Origin: Curtobacterium luteum | GTDB lineage: Bacteria > Actinomycetota > Actinomycetes > Actinomycetales > Microbacteriaceae | DNA: 64,000 bases | Assembly: GCF_014646995.1 (NCBI RefSeq) | Contig: NZ_BMOI01000010.1 | Location: 80,270 to 144,269 of the forward strand | Direction of reading: 5' to 3' | In this document: in pieces, positions 46,807 through 53,979 of the stretch | Position numbering within the stretch: the stretch's first letter is position 1 | How the letters are laid out: every line of letters begins with the position of its first letter | Position numbers and translations under genes: made by a program | The notes under the pieces: generated by a model | The model's input: the letters and a program-made list of their open reading frames with translations, nothing else | Told to the model about the DNA's origin: nothing | Databases searched by the model: none

Positions 46807-47606
46807 GACCGGACCTCCGCGGTGGCGGTGCCGACCACGCGCTCGAGGGGAGCGGTGTCGGCGGGGGTGGGACGGGCCTCCAGGCCGGTGGTGGTTCCGG
46901 ACCGGCTGGTGTCGCCGTCGCGCGCGACGGTGCCGGGTCGGCGCTCGCCGGAACGGTACGCGCGGAGCAGGCGCGACATGTCGCGGACGGCGTTGACGGT
47001 GCCGCGGAGCGTACCCGTCACCTTGCTGTCGCCGATGCGCTGGGCGTAGCCGATGTCGCTCTCGTCGACCCGGAGGCCGGCGGCGTGCGCGGCGAGGACC
47101 ATCTCGAGCGGGTAGCCGCTGCGGCGGTCCTGCAGGTCGAGCGCGACGAGCTGCTCGCGGCGCATCACCCGCATCGGACCGAGGTCGCGCAGCCGGTAGC
47201 CCGTCGCCCGGCGCATCAGGACCGCGAGGACGCGGTTCGCGAAGCGTGCGTGCGGTGCCCACGCACCGCGCGAGGTCGGCACCCGGCGCCCCAGTGCGAG
47301 GTCGGTGCGACCGGACGCGACCCGGTCGAGGAGGCCGGGGAGTTCGGCGGGGTCCATCGAGGCGTCGGCGTCGCAGAACGCGACGTAGTCGGCCGTGGCA
47401 GCGGCGAGCCCGGCGGCGCACGCCGAGCCGAAGCCACGGCGGGGCTCCGTGACGACGAGTGCTCCGTGCGCGCGGGCCACGTCGGCCGAGCCGTCCGTCG
47501 AACCGTTGTCGACCACGATCGCGCGGTAGCCCTGCGGCAGGCGGCCGATCACGCGGGGGAGTGCGTCGGCCTCGTCGAGGCACGGCAGGATCACATCGAC
47601 GTTCAT
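46803..47606 (-). CDS. GT2-family glycosyltransferase
   Basis: 267 residues. VDVILPCLDEADALPRVIGRLP and VVDNGSTDGSADVA at the N-terminus, DAD metal motif in AFCDADASMDP, and RRATGYRLRDLGPMRVMRR near the acceptor site. No membrane helices, so it is soluble. ATG 47606 has no good ribosome-binding site or -10; translation start or promoter may lie in the structured gap upstream. The C-terminal 40 residues (TTTGLEARPTPAD) include a CCTGGAGGC-encoded motif. Confidence 0.85.
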   Translation of the reverse strand: MNVDVILPCLDEADALPRVIGRLPQGYRAIVVDNGSTDGSADVARAHGALVVTEPRRGFGSACAAGLAAATADYVAFCDADASMDPAELPGLLDRVASGRTDLALGRRVPTSRGAWAPHARFANRVLAVLMRRATGYRLRDLGPMRVMRREQLVALDLQDRRSGYPLEMVLAAHAAGLRVDESDIGYAQRIGDSKVTGTLRGTVNAVRDMSRLLRAYRSGERRPGTVARDGDTSRSGTTTGLEARPTPADTAPLERVVGTATAEVRS

Positions 47607-47792
47607 GCCGTCTGTTCGGTGCGGACGCCCGGATCGACGGGGATCGCGGTGCGGCTCGTGGTGCGAGGGACTCGCTGACGTCGACGACATGGGGACCACG
47701 CTGCACGGGTGGCCTGACCGGATGCGGGTGGCGGTGTACCCCGCTGTCCACTCTGGCGTCCCCCGATCTGGGGTGCCAACGGGTGGGCGGCG

Positions 47793-47955
47793 GCGAGTCT
47801 CGCGCTGGCGGGGGCGAGTCTCGCGCTGGCGGGGGCGAGTCTCGCGCTGGCGGACATTTCTCGCGCGCCTGGGCCCGAGAAGTGTCCGCCAGCCCGAGAC
47901 TCGGGGCCCGGCGGGCGAGACTCGGGGCGCGGCGGGCGAGACTCGGGGTGCGCCG
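47793..47955. repeat. Symmetrical array of three plus three 21-bp units
   Basis: Three direct 21-bp units (GCGAGTCTCGCGCTGGCGGGG) start at 47793, 47814 and 47835. Three inverted units (CGAGACTCGGGGC...) start at 47895, 47916 and 47937, also with a 21-bp period. The middle, GGACATTTCTCG and CGAGAAGTGTCC, pairs across a 12-nt loop. The array lies in the 349-bp gap 47607-47955 between the epimerase and glycosyltransferase genes. No gene seen in this gap. Confidence 0.85.
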
Positions 47956-49023
47956 TCAGCGCACCGCGGCCCGCAGCGGCGCGGTCGCGAACTCGCGCAT
48001 GCCCCGTTCGAAGTCGACCTCGGCATGCCAGCCCAGCTCCCGCCCGATGCGCTCCGGCGACGCGGTCACGTGCCGGACGTCCCCGAGCCGGTACTCGCCC
48101 GTCACGACCGGCTGCGGCCCGTCCGGCCCCGCGATCGCCGCCGCCATCTCGCCGATGGTGTGCACCGTGCCCGAGCCGACGTTGTACGCCCGGAAGGAGT
48201 CGTCCGGCAGGTCCGCCGTCGCCGCGATCGAGGCCGCGTTCGCTCCCGCGACGTCGTCGACGTGCACGAAGTCCCGCCGCTGTCGGCCGTCCTCGAACAC
48301 CCGAGGGGCCTCGCCGCGCGCGAGAGCCGAGCGGAACAGTGACGCGACACCGGCGTAGGGGGTGTTCGCGGGCATGCCCGGTCCGTACACGTTGTGGTAG
48401 CGGAGCGCGATCGCCCGACCCCCGGTTGCCCGGGCCCACGAGGACGCCAGGTGCTCCTGCGCGACCTTCGTCTGCGCGTACACGTTGCGGGGGTCGAGCG
48501 CGGCGTCCTCGTCGATGAGGCCGGGCACGAGCGGCTCGCCGTCCGGGCCGATCGGGTCGAAGCGCCCGGCGTCGAGGTCTTCGCGCCGACGTGCCGGCGG
48601 ACGGGTCGGCTCGCCCGATGCCGTCGCGTACGCGCCCTCGCCGTAGACCACCATCGAGCTCGCGACCACCAGCCGGCCGATGCCGTGGCGGTCCATCGCG
48701 GCGAGGACGTGCGCTGTTCCGGTGTCGTTCGAGGAGACGTAGTCGGGGGCGTCCTGGAAGTCGACGCCGAGCCCGACCTTCGCGGCCTGGTGGCAGACGA
48801 CGTCGACGCCGTCGAGTGCTGCGTCGAGGACCGCGTCGTCCCGGACGTCGCCGAGCACGAAGGCGACCCCGTCCGGCACCGGGGTCCGCCCGTCGGCTGC
48901 ATCGCCGTGCACGTCAGCACGGAGCGAGTCGAGCACGCGGACCTCGTGCCCCTCGGCGAGGGCCCTGCGCACGATCGCCGAGCCGATGAACCCCGCGCCC
49001 CCGGTGACGAGCAGCCGGCTCAC
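47956..49023 (-). CDS. NAD-dependent sugar epimerase/dehydratase
   Basis: 355 residues, extended SDR. VTGGAGFIGSAIVRRAL cofactor motif, catalytic Tyr/Lys in VYAQTKVAQEHLA, and SSMVVYGEGAY with the catalytic Ser region. The C-terminal part binds the nucleotide-sugar (HNVYGPGMPANTPYAGV, FEDGRQRRDFVHVDDVA). GTG 49023 overlaps the stop of the phosphorylase gene (GTGA). It likely modifies an NDP-sugar for the glycosyltransferases downstream. Confidence 0.88.
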   Translation of the reverse strand: MSRLLVTGGAGFIGSAIVRRALAEGHEVRVLDSLRADVHGDAADGRTPVPDGVAFVLGDVRDDAVLDAALDGVDVVCHQAAKVGLGVDFQDAPDYVSSNDTGTAHVLAAMDRHGIGRLVVASSMVVYGEGAYATASGEPTRPPARRREDLDAGRFDPIGPDGEPLVPGLIDEDAALDPRNVYAQTKVAQEHLASSWARATGGRAIALRYHNVYGPGMPANTPYAGVASLFRSALARGEAPRVFEDGRQRRDFVHVDDVAGANAASIAATADLPDDSFRAYNVGSGTVHTIGEMAAAIAGPDGPQPVVTGEYRLGDVRHVTASPERIGRELGWHAEVDFERGMREFATAPLRAAVR

Positions 49024-49859
49024 GCGGCACCGCCGACCGGCAGCGACAGGACGGCGGCGCTCGCGCCGGCCGGTACGAGCTCGCGCGGCGTGAAGTCCTC
49101 CGGGACCGACCCGACGATCGACCCGATGGCGCGCACGATGACCTCGTTCGCCCGCGCCAGCCGGTCCATCACGGCCTGGTGCGTCACGGGCTCGTCGTCC
49201 GGACCGGACGCGGACGCGAGGCCCGCGTCGGCGTCGGTGACGAACGACAGGTTGACCGTGCCCATCCCGAGCTCGGCCGCCAGGGGCACCTCCGGCGTCA
49301 TCGTCATGTTGATCGTGTGTCCGCCGGCCTCGCGCATCCACACGGACTCCGCGCGTGTCGAGAAGCGCGGGCCCTGGATCACGACGCACGTGCCGGTCGG
49401 GCGGTGCGGCACGCCGAGCGCGGCCACCGCGTCGACGGCGGCTGCACGCAGCACGGGGTCGAACGGGTCCGCGAACGACAGGTGCTGCACGTCGTCCTCG
49501 AAGAACGTGTCGGCACGACCCCAGGTGCGGTCGATGAGCTGGTCCGTCACGACGAAGGTGCCGGGTGCGTAGTCGGGGTGCAGGCCGCCGACGGCGCTCG
49601 AGGACACGACCGCACGGACGCCGAGCGAGCGGAGCGCCCAGGTGTTGGCGCGGTGGTTGATGCGGTGCGGTGCCACGGAGTGGGAGCGTCCGTGGCGGGT
49701 GAGGAACGCGACACGGCGGCCGGACATCGTCCCGATGCTGATCGGGCTGGACGTCGCACCGAACGGCGTCGGGACGGTGCGCTCCTCGGCGCTGCCCTCC
49801 TCGAACAGTCGGTACAGGCCAGATCCACCGATCACGCCGATGGTCACGTCGTTCTCCAC
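49020..49859 (-). CDS. mtnP: S-methyl-5'-thioadenosine phosphorylase (MTAP/PNP family)
   Basis: 279 residues. IGVIGGSGLYRLFE, TRHGRSHSVAPHRINHRANTWAL and SSSAVGGLHPDYAPG phosphate/ribose motifs, and INMTMTPEVPLAAELGM with the ribose-binding Met-Thr-Met. The usual NMTxxPE arrangement is kept. It splits MTA or a related 5'-modified adenosine into adenine and the ribose 1-phosphate. GTG 49859 has CGGAGGACCT. First gene of the minus-strand operon; divergent from moeA. Confidence 0.85.
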   Translation of the reverse strand: MENDVTIGVIGGSGLYRLFEEGSAEERTVPTPFGATSSPISIGTMSGRRVAFLTRHGRSHSVAPHRINHRANTWALRSLGVRAVVSSSAVGGLHPDYAPGTFVVTDQLIDRTWGRADTFFEDDVQHLSFADPFDPVLRAAAVDAVAALGVPHRPTGTCVVIQGPRFSTRAESVWMREAGGHTINMTMTPEVPLAAELGMGTVNLSFVTDADAGLASASGPDDEPVTHQAVMDRLARANEVIVRAIGSIVGSVPEDFTPRELVPAGASAAVLSLPVGGAA

Positions 49860-49975
49860 AGGTCCTCCGAATGGTCCTCGGCGCGGGGTGCGCGCTGGAT
49901 ACGCTACTGACGCGCCCCGACGGCGGTTCCGTCGGGCGCACGTCCAGGCTTGCATGCACGACTTCGGAGGGCACC

Positions 49976-51220
49976 GTGCGAACGATCGGTCAACACGCCG
50001 GAGCGGTGGCTGCCCTGCTCGCCCCGGTGATCGCCCGGCTCACGCCCGGCACGTCCGATCCCACCTGCCTGGAGGCCCGGGGCACCGCCGACCTCGCCGC
50101 CGGGGCCGGCGCCGGAGCACGTCGTCGGCTCGCCACGCGCATCGTCGCACCCGTGCCGCTCCCCGCCTTCGACAACAGCCAGATGGACGGCTTCGCCGTC
50201 CGTGCCGCGGACGCCGGCAGCGACGTCGCGGTCACCGACCCGATCCCCGCCGGGACGGTCCCGGAACCGCTCGTGCCCGGCACGGCGGCGCCGATCATGA
50301 CCGGTGCGCGGATCCCCGACGGCGCCGACGCCGTCTTCCCCGTCGAACGGACCGAGCCGGGCACGTTCCCCGCGGCCCTGGCGCTCGCCACGGTCGCCGT
50401 CCCCGCCGACCTGACGGCCGGCTCGTTCGTCCGGACGGTCGGCTCCGACGTCCCGTTCGGCGGCGTGCTGGCGGACGCCGGGGCACTCGTCACCCCCGCG
50501 CTCCTCGGGGCCTTCGCGGCTGCCGGCGTGGACCGCGTCGACGTCGTCCGCCGGCCGCGGGTGCTCGTCGTCAGCACGGGCTCCGAACTCGTGGGGGTGG
50601 ACGCCGACGGCGCCGGCATCGGGGACGCCAACGGCATCGCCCTCTCCGCCGCGCTCGCCGAGGTCGGGGTCGAATCACGCACGGTCGTGGTGCCGGACGA
50701 CCCGGACGCCTTCGTCGACGCCGTCACGGCGGCGGTCGGGGACTGGGCGGACCTCGTCCTCACGACCGGGGGCATCAGTGCGGGCGCGTACGAGGTCGTA
50801 CGCCAGGCCCTCGAGCCGCTCGGGCTCGCCGTCACACCGGTCGCGATGCAACCGGGGGGTCCGCAGGCGCTCGGCACGGTGGCGTTCGGCGACCGCCAGG
50901 TGCCCGTCGTCGCCTTCCCGGGCAACCCGGTGTCGGCGCTCGTCTCGTTCGAGGTGTTCCTCCGGCCCGTGCTCGCGCCGCTCGCCGGGCTGCCGGCCGA
51001 CCGCCCGTCGCAGGTGCTCCCCGCCGCCGAGGCCGCCACGTCGCCCGCCGGCAAGCACCAGGTCCGCCGCGGCCGGGTCGAGGACGGCCGCGTGCACCTC
51101 GTCGGCGGCCCGGGTTCGCACCTCCTCGTGCACCACGCCGCCGCGACGCACCTCGTCCACGTCCCGGTCGGCACCGCCGTCGTCGAACCGGGGGACCCCC
51201 TGACCGTCTGGAGCCTGTAG
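49976..51220 (+). CDS. moeA: Molybdopterin molybdotransferase MoeA
   Basis: 414 residues, inserts molybdate into adenylated molybdopterin. PAFDNSQMDGFAV, GARIPDGADAVFPVE, VVSTGSELV, TTGGISAGAYEVV and FPGNPVSALVSFEVF are the family blocks. GTG 49976 has CGGAGGGCACC. The N-terminal TCLEARGT is encoded by a CCTGGAGGC element. It starts the moeA-moaC-moaB/mog-moaE operon with zero to four bases between genes. Confidence 0.93.
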   Translation: MRTIGQHAGAVAALLAPVIARLTPGTSDPTCLEARGTADLAAGAGAGARRRLATRIVAPVPLPAFDNSQMDGFAVRAADAGSDVAVTDPIPAGTVPEPLVPGTAAPIMTGARIPDGADAVFPVERTEPGTFPAALALATVAVPADLTAGSFVRTVGSDVPFGGVLADAGALVTPALLGAFAAAGVDRVDVVRRPRVLVVSTGSELVGVDADGAGIGDANGIALSAALAEVGVESRTVVVPDDPDAFVDAVTAAVGDWADLVLTTGGISAGAYEVVRQALEPLGLAVTPVAMQPGGPQALGTVAFGDRQVPVVAFPGNPVSALVSFEVFLRPVLAPLAGLPADRPSQVLPAAEAATSPAGKHQVRRGRVEDGRVHLVGGPGSHLLVHHAAATHLVHVPVGTAVVEPGDPLTVWSL

Positions 51221-51694
51221 ATGACCGACCTCTCCCACGTCCGTGCCGACGGATCAGCGCACATGGTCGACGTCTCCGCCAAGGACGTCACCGACCGTTC
51301 CGCGACCGCCACGGCGACCCTCGTCACCCGCCCCGACGTCGTCGCGCGCATCCTCGACGGCTCCCTGCCGAAGGGCGAGGTCATCGGCACGGCCCGCATC
51401 GCCGCGATCATGGCGGTGAAGAAGACCTCCGACCTGGTGCCGCTGTGCCACCCCCTGCCGATCGCCGGCATCGAGGTGGACATCACCGGCGCCGACGACC
51501 GCGTCGTGGTCGAGGTCTCCGTGCGCACGACCTCGCGCACCGGCGTCGAGATGGAGGCCCTGACCGGCGCGAGCGTCGGCGCGCTCACGGTCTACGACAT
51601 GGTGAAGGCCGTCGACCGGGCGGCTGTGATCACCGACGTCCGGGTGCTCGAGAAGCACGGCGGACGCTCGGGCGACTGGAAGGCGGAACGATGA
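51221..51694 (+). CDS. moaC: Cyclic pyranopterin monophosphate synthase MoaC
   Basis: 157 residues. MVDVSAKDVTDRSATA, KKTSDLVPLCHPLPI, TGVEMEALTGASVGALTVYDMVKAVD are hallmark blocks. Works with the radical SAM enzyme MoaA to make cPMP; moaA is not in the window. Its ATG directly abuts the moeA stop with no spacer. Confidence 0.95.
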   Translation: MTDLSHVRADGSAHMVDVSAKDVTDRSATATATLVTRPDVVARILDGSLPKGEVIGTARIAAIMAVKKTSDLVPLCHPLPIAGIEVDITGADDRVVVEVSVRTTSRTGVEMEALTGASVGALTVYDMVKAVDRAAVITDVRVLEKHGGRSGDWKAER

Positions 51695-52203
51695 CCTCCG
51701 AACCCACCAAGGGCCGTGCGGGGGTGCTCGTCGTCTCGACCCAGGCCGCGGCCGACCCGGCACTCGACCGCACCGGCCCGGTGATCGCGTCCTGGCTCCG
51801 GGAGCGGGCGTTCACCGTCGCCGAGCCGATCATCGTCCCGGACGGCGGCCCGATCGCCGAGACCGTCACGGGCGAGGTGCTCGCCGGAGCCCGGGTGGTC
51901 ATCACCACGGGCGGCACCGGCGTCACGCCGACCGACCGGACGCCCGAGGCAGTGGCGCCCCTGCTCGACCTCGAGCTCCCCGGCATCGTCGAGGAGATCC
52001 GCCGACGCGGTCTCGCCGGCGCCGGACCCACCGCGCTGCTGAGCCGTGGCGTCGCCGGGATCGCAGCCGGCGGCACCGTCGTCGTCACGCTGCCCGGATC
52101 GCGCGGGGGCGTCGCGGACGGCCTCGACGTCCTCGACGGGCTGCTCGACCACGTGCTCGCACAGCTGCACGGTGCCGGCCACGCACCTCGGAGCGCCTCG
52201 TGA
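51691..52203 (+). CDS. MoaB/Mog-type molybdopterin adenylyltransferase
   Basis: 170 residues. VLVVSTQAAADPALDRTGPVI, TTGGTGVTPTDRTPEAV and VTLPGSRGGVADGLDVL are typical of MoaB/Mog proteins that adenylate molybdopterin before MoeA acts. ATG 51691 overlaps the moaC stop (ATGA). Whether it is functionally Mog cannot be decided from sequence, but no other adenylyltransferase is present in the operon. Confidence 0.9.
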   Translation: MTSEPTKGRAGVLVVSTQAAADPALDRTGPVIASWLRERAFTVAEPIIVPDGGPIAETVTGEVLAGARVVITTGGTGVTPTDRTPEAVAPLLDLELPGIVEEIRRRGLAGAGPTALLSRGVAGIAAGGTVVVTLPGSRGGVADGLDVLDGLLDHVLAQLHGAGHAPRSAS

Positions 52204-52640
52204 CCGCGGTGGAGGGGTCCGGCCGGGTCCTCCTCGCCGACGTCGTCGACCGCGACGTCACGGTCGAGGAGACCTCCGTCGCGGTGACCTCGGAGCGCGA
52301 CGGGGCGGTCGTCACCTTCGCCGGGGTCGTCCGCGACCACGACGGCGGCAAGGGCGTCACGGCGCTCGACTACGAGGGTCACCCCACCGCAGCAGCCGTC
52401 CTGCGCGACGTCGCCGAGACCGTCGCGGCCGAGCACCCGGACGTCCGCATCGCCGTGCTGCACCGCGTCGGCGCCCTCGTCGTCGGGGACGTCGCACTCG
52501 CAGCCGCCGTGGCGTCACCGCACCGGGCCCAGGCCTTCGCCGCGTGTGCAGCCCTCATCGACCTCGTGAAGGAGCGGACGCCGATCTGGAAGCACCAGCG
52601 CTTCCGCGACGGCACCGACGAGTGGGTGGCTGCGCTCTGA
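52200..52640 (+). CDS. moaE: Molybdopterin synthase catalytic subunit MoaE
   Basis: 146 residues. GAVVTFAGVVRDHDGGKGVTALDYEGHP, HRVGALVVGD, and the C-terminal KERTPIWKHQRFRDGTDEWV with the catalytic lysines. Uses thiocarboxylated MoaD; moaD is not in the window. GTG 52200 overlaps the preceding stop (GTGA). Confidence 0.94.
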   Translation: MTAVEGSGRVLLADVVDRDVTVEETSVAVTSERDGAVVTFAGVVRDHDGGKGVTALDYEGHPTAAAVLRDVAETVAAEHPDVRIAVLHRVGALVVGDVALAAAVASPHRAQAFAACAALIDLVKERTPIWKHQRFRDGTDEWVAAL

Positions 52641-52674
52641 CGGATCCTCATGCCGCTGTGCCAGGATCGACGGC

Positions 52675-53256
52675 ATGACCGACACCGTGCACCGGGCCGA
52701 GCAGCGCTGGGCCGTGGCGGACGCGCGGGCGCAGAACGTGCTCGCGCTGCCCCCGCCCCGCCGGTTCCCGGTCGTGCGGGCGTCGGCGCTCCTCGTGCTG
52801 CCCGCCGCGATCGTCCTCGTCGTCGGGTTCGCGTTCCCGGCCGGTTCCACGGGTCGCGACGTCGTCGCCTGGACGGGTGCCGCCGGTGCCGCGCTGCTGC
52901 TCGTCGCCGTGATCGTGGGGGCGATCCGGGGTCGTCGATCCCCTGCGGCGATGCTCCGGGTCGACGAGGTCCTGCTGCCGGCCGAGCGAGCGGCGCTCCG
53001 CCGGGTGGTCCGCCTCCGCGAGCGCGCGCCCGAGGACCGGCTCGACGTCGTCCGAGCCGTCGCGACCCAGCGCGTCCGCCGCCCGGTCCTCGGGGTCTGG
53101 TCGGTGTACTCGCTCGTCGCTGCGGCCGCCGTGGTGGCCGGCAGTGCCGTGTGGGTGCTCTGGCTCGCCTGGATCGTGGTGGCGGTCGTCGCGGCAGCGG
53201 CAGCGACCTGGTCTGCTGCCGTCGCGCAGCGCTACCTCGATCTCGGACCGTCCTGA
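52675..53256 (+). CDS. Membrane protein with four helices, function unknown
   Basis: 193 residues. Helices at about 35-52 and 60-78, a cytoplasmic charged stretch of about 60 residues (RVDEVLLPAERAALRRVVRLRERAPEDRLDVVRAVATQR), then two more helices. ATG 52675 follows CAGGAT (52662-52667) by seven bases. No family recognised; layout resembles other actinobacterial hypotheticals. Confidence 0.68.
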   Translation: MTDTVHRAEQRWAVADARAQNVLALPPPRRFPVVRASALLVLPAAIVLVVGFAFPAGSTGRDVVAWTGAAGAALLLVAVIVGAIRGRRSPAAMLRVDEVLLPAERAALRRVVRLRERAPEDRLDVVRAVATQRVRRPVLGVWSVYSLVAAAAVVAGSAVWVLWLAWIVVAVVAAAAATWSAAVAQRYLDLGPS

Positions 53257-53369
53257 CGGGACCGGACCGGCACCCTGTACGCCGTCGCAGGAGACCGTTG
53301 CCCGATCGCAACCGCGGCACGCGTTCGGGGAGTGGCCGGGCTCTCGGCCGCTCCATAGAATTCGGCACC

Positions 53370-53768
53370 ATGAGCGTGCTGCTGTACGGGGCGGGGACAC
53401 TCTTGCTCGTCTTCGCCCTGATCGACATCCTGACGAAGACCGACTCCGAGGTCCGGGGCCTCCCGAAGATCGCGTGGGTCCTCCTCTGCATCTTCGTGCC
53501 CGTCGTCGGTCCCATCGTCTGGTTCGCCGTCGGGCACGACTGGGCACCGGGGGAGCGGAACCACGGCCGTTACCTGGACCCCGTCCGGCACGAGGACCGC
53601 TACGCCACCCTCGGCGAGGCCCGTTCGGCGCACGGGGACAAGCGCGTCACCGGGACCGAGCAGGAGCTCGCCGACTTCGAACGCGAGATCGAGTACTGGG
53701 AGGCCCAGGCGCGCCTGAAGCGCGCGAAGGAAGCAGCCGGCGAGGGCGACGCGACCCCGTCGAGCTGA
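53370..53768 (+). CDS. PLDc_N-domain membrane protein
   Basis: 132 residues. Two helices (SVLLYGAGTLLLVFALIDIL and IAWVLLCIFVPVVGPIVWFAVG) in the PLD-nuclease N-terminal pattern, with conserved PKIAW and PVVGPIVWF, then a cytoplasmic helical tail rich in Glu/Lys. Family members are membrane-embedded with unknown role. ATG 53370 follows TAGAAT (53356-53361), the closest -10 to consensus in the region. Confidence 0.82.
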   Translation: MSVLLYGAGTLLLVFALIDILTKTDSEVRGLPKIAWVLLCIFVPVVGPIVWFAVGHDWAPGERNHGRYLDPVRHEDRYATLGEARSAHGDKRVTGTEQELADFEREIEYWEAQARLKRAKEAAGEGDATPSS

Positions 53769-53979
53769 GCCGCGCCTCCAGGCCGGCCGCGCAGCGACCC
53801 CACCCCACCCCGCTTCGCCGATGCGGAACGACCGGACCGCTGTCGCACGACATCGGTCCGGTCGTTCCACGTCGACCGTCGACCGAGGAGCCGTCGACCG
53901 CGGACCCGACCGACCGTCGACCGCAGCCTCGCGGACCCGACCGACCGGAGCGCCCCGTGCGCCCCCGTACCCTTGACGG
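53769..53979. repeat. Hairpin and direct repeats upstream of the ABC-F gene
   Basis: GGAACGACCGGACCG (53825-53839) pairs exactly with 53854-53868. It is followed by at least four CCGTCGACC copies and two copies of CGGACCCGACCGACCG. The hairpin probably ends the PLDc_N transcript. Direct repeats extend up to the TACCCT promoter. Confidence 0.65.

Noticed and set aside
46171..47606. Complete arsenosugar pathway
   Set aside because: Only the transferase-type genes are present; no radical SAM CxxxCxxC enzyme or ArsM-like thiol methyltransferase is visible, so the product cannot be named.
47793..47955. CRISPR-like array
   Set aside because: Units are contiguous at 21 bp without unique spacers, half are inverted, and no cas gene is nearby.
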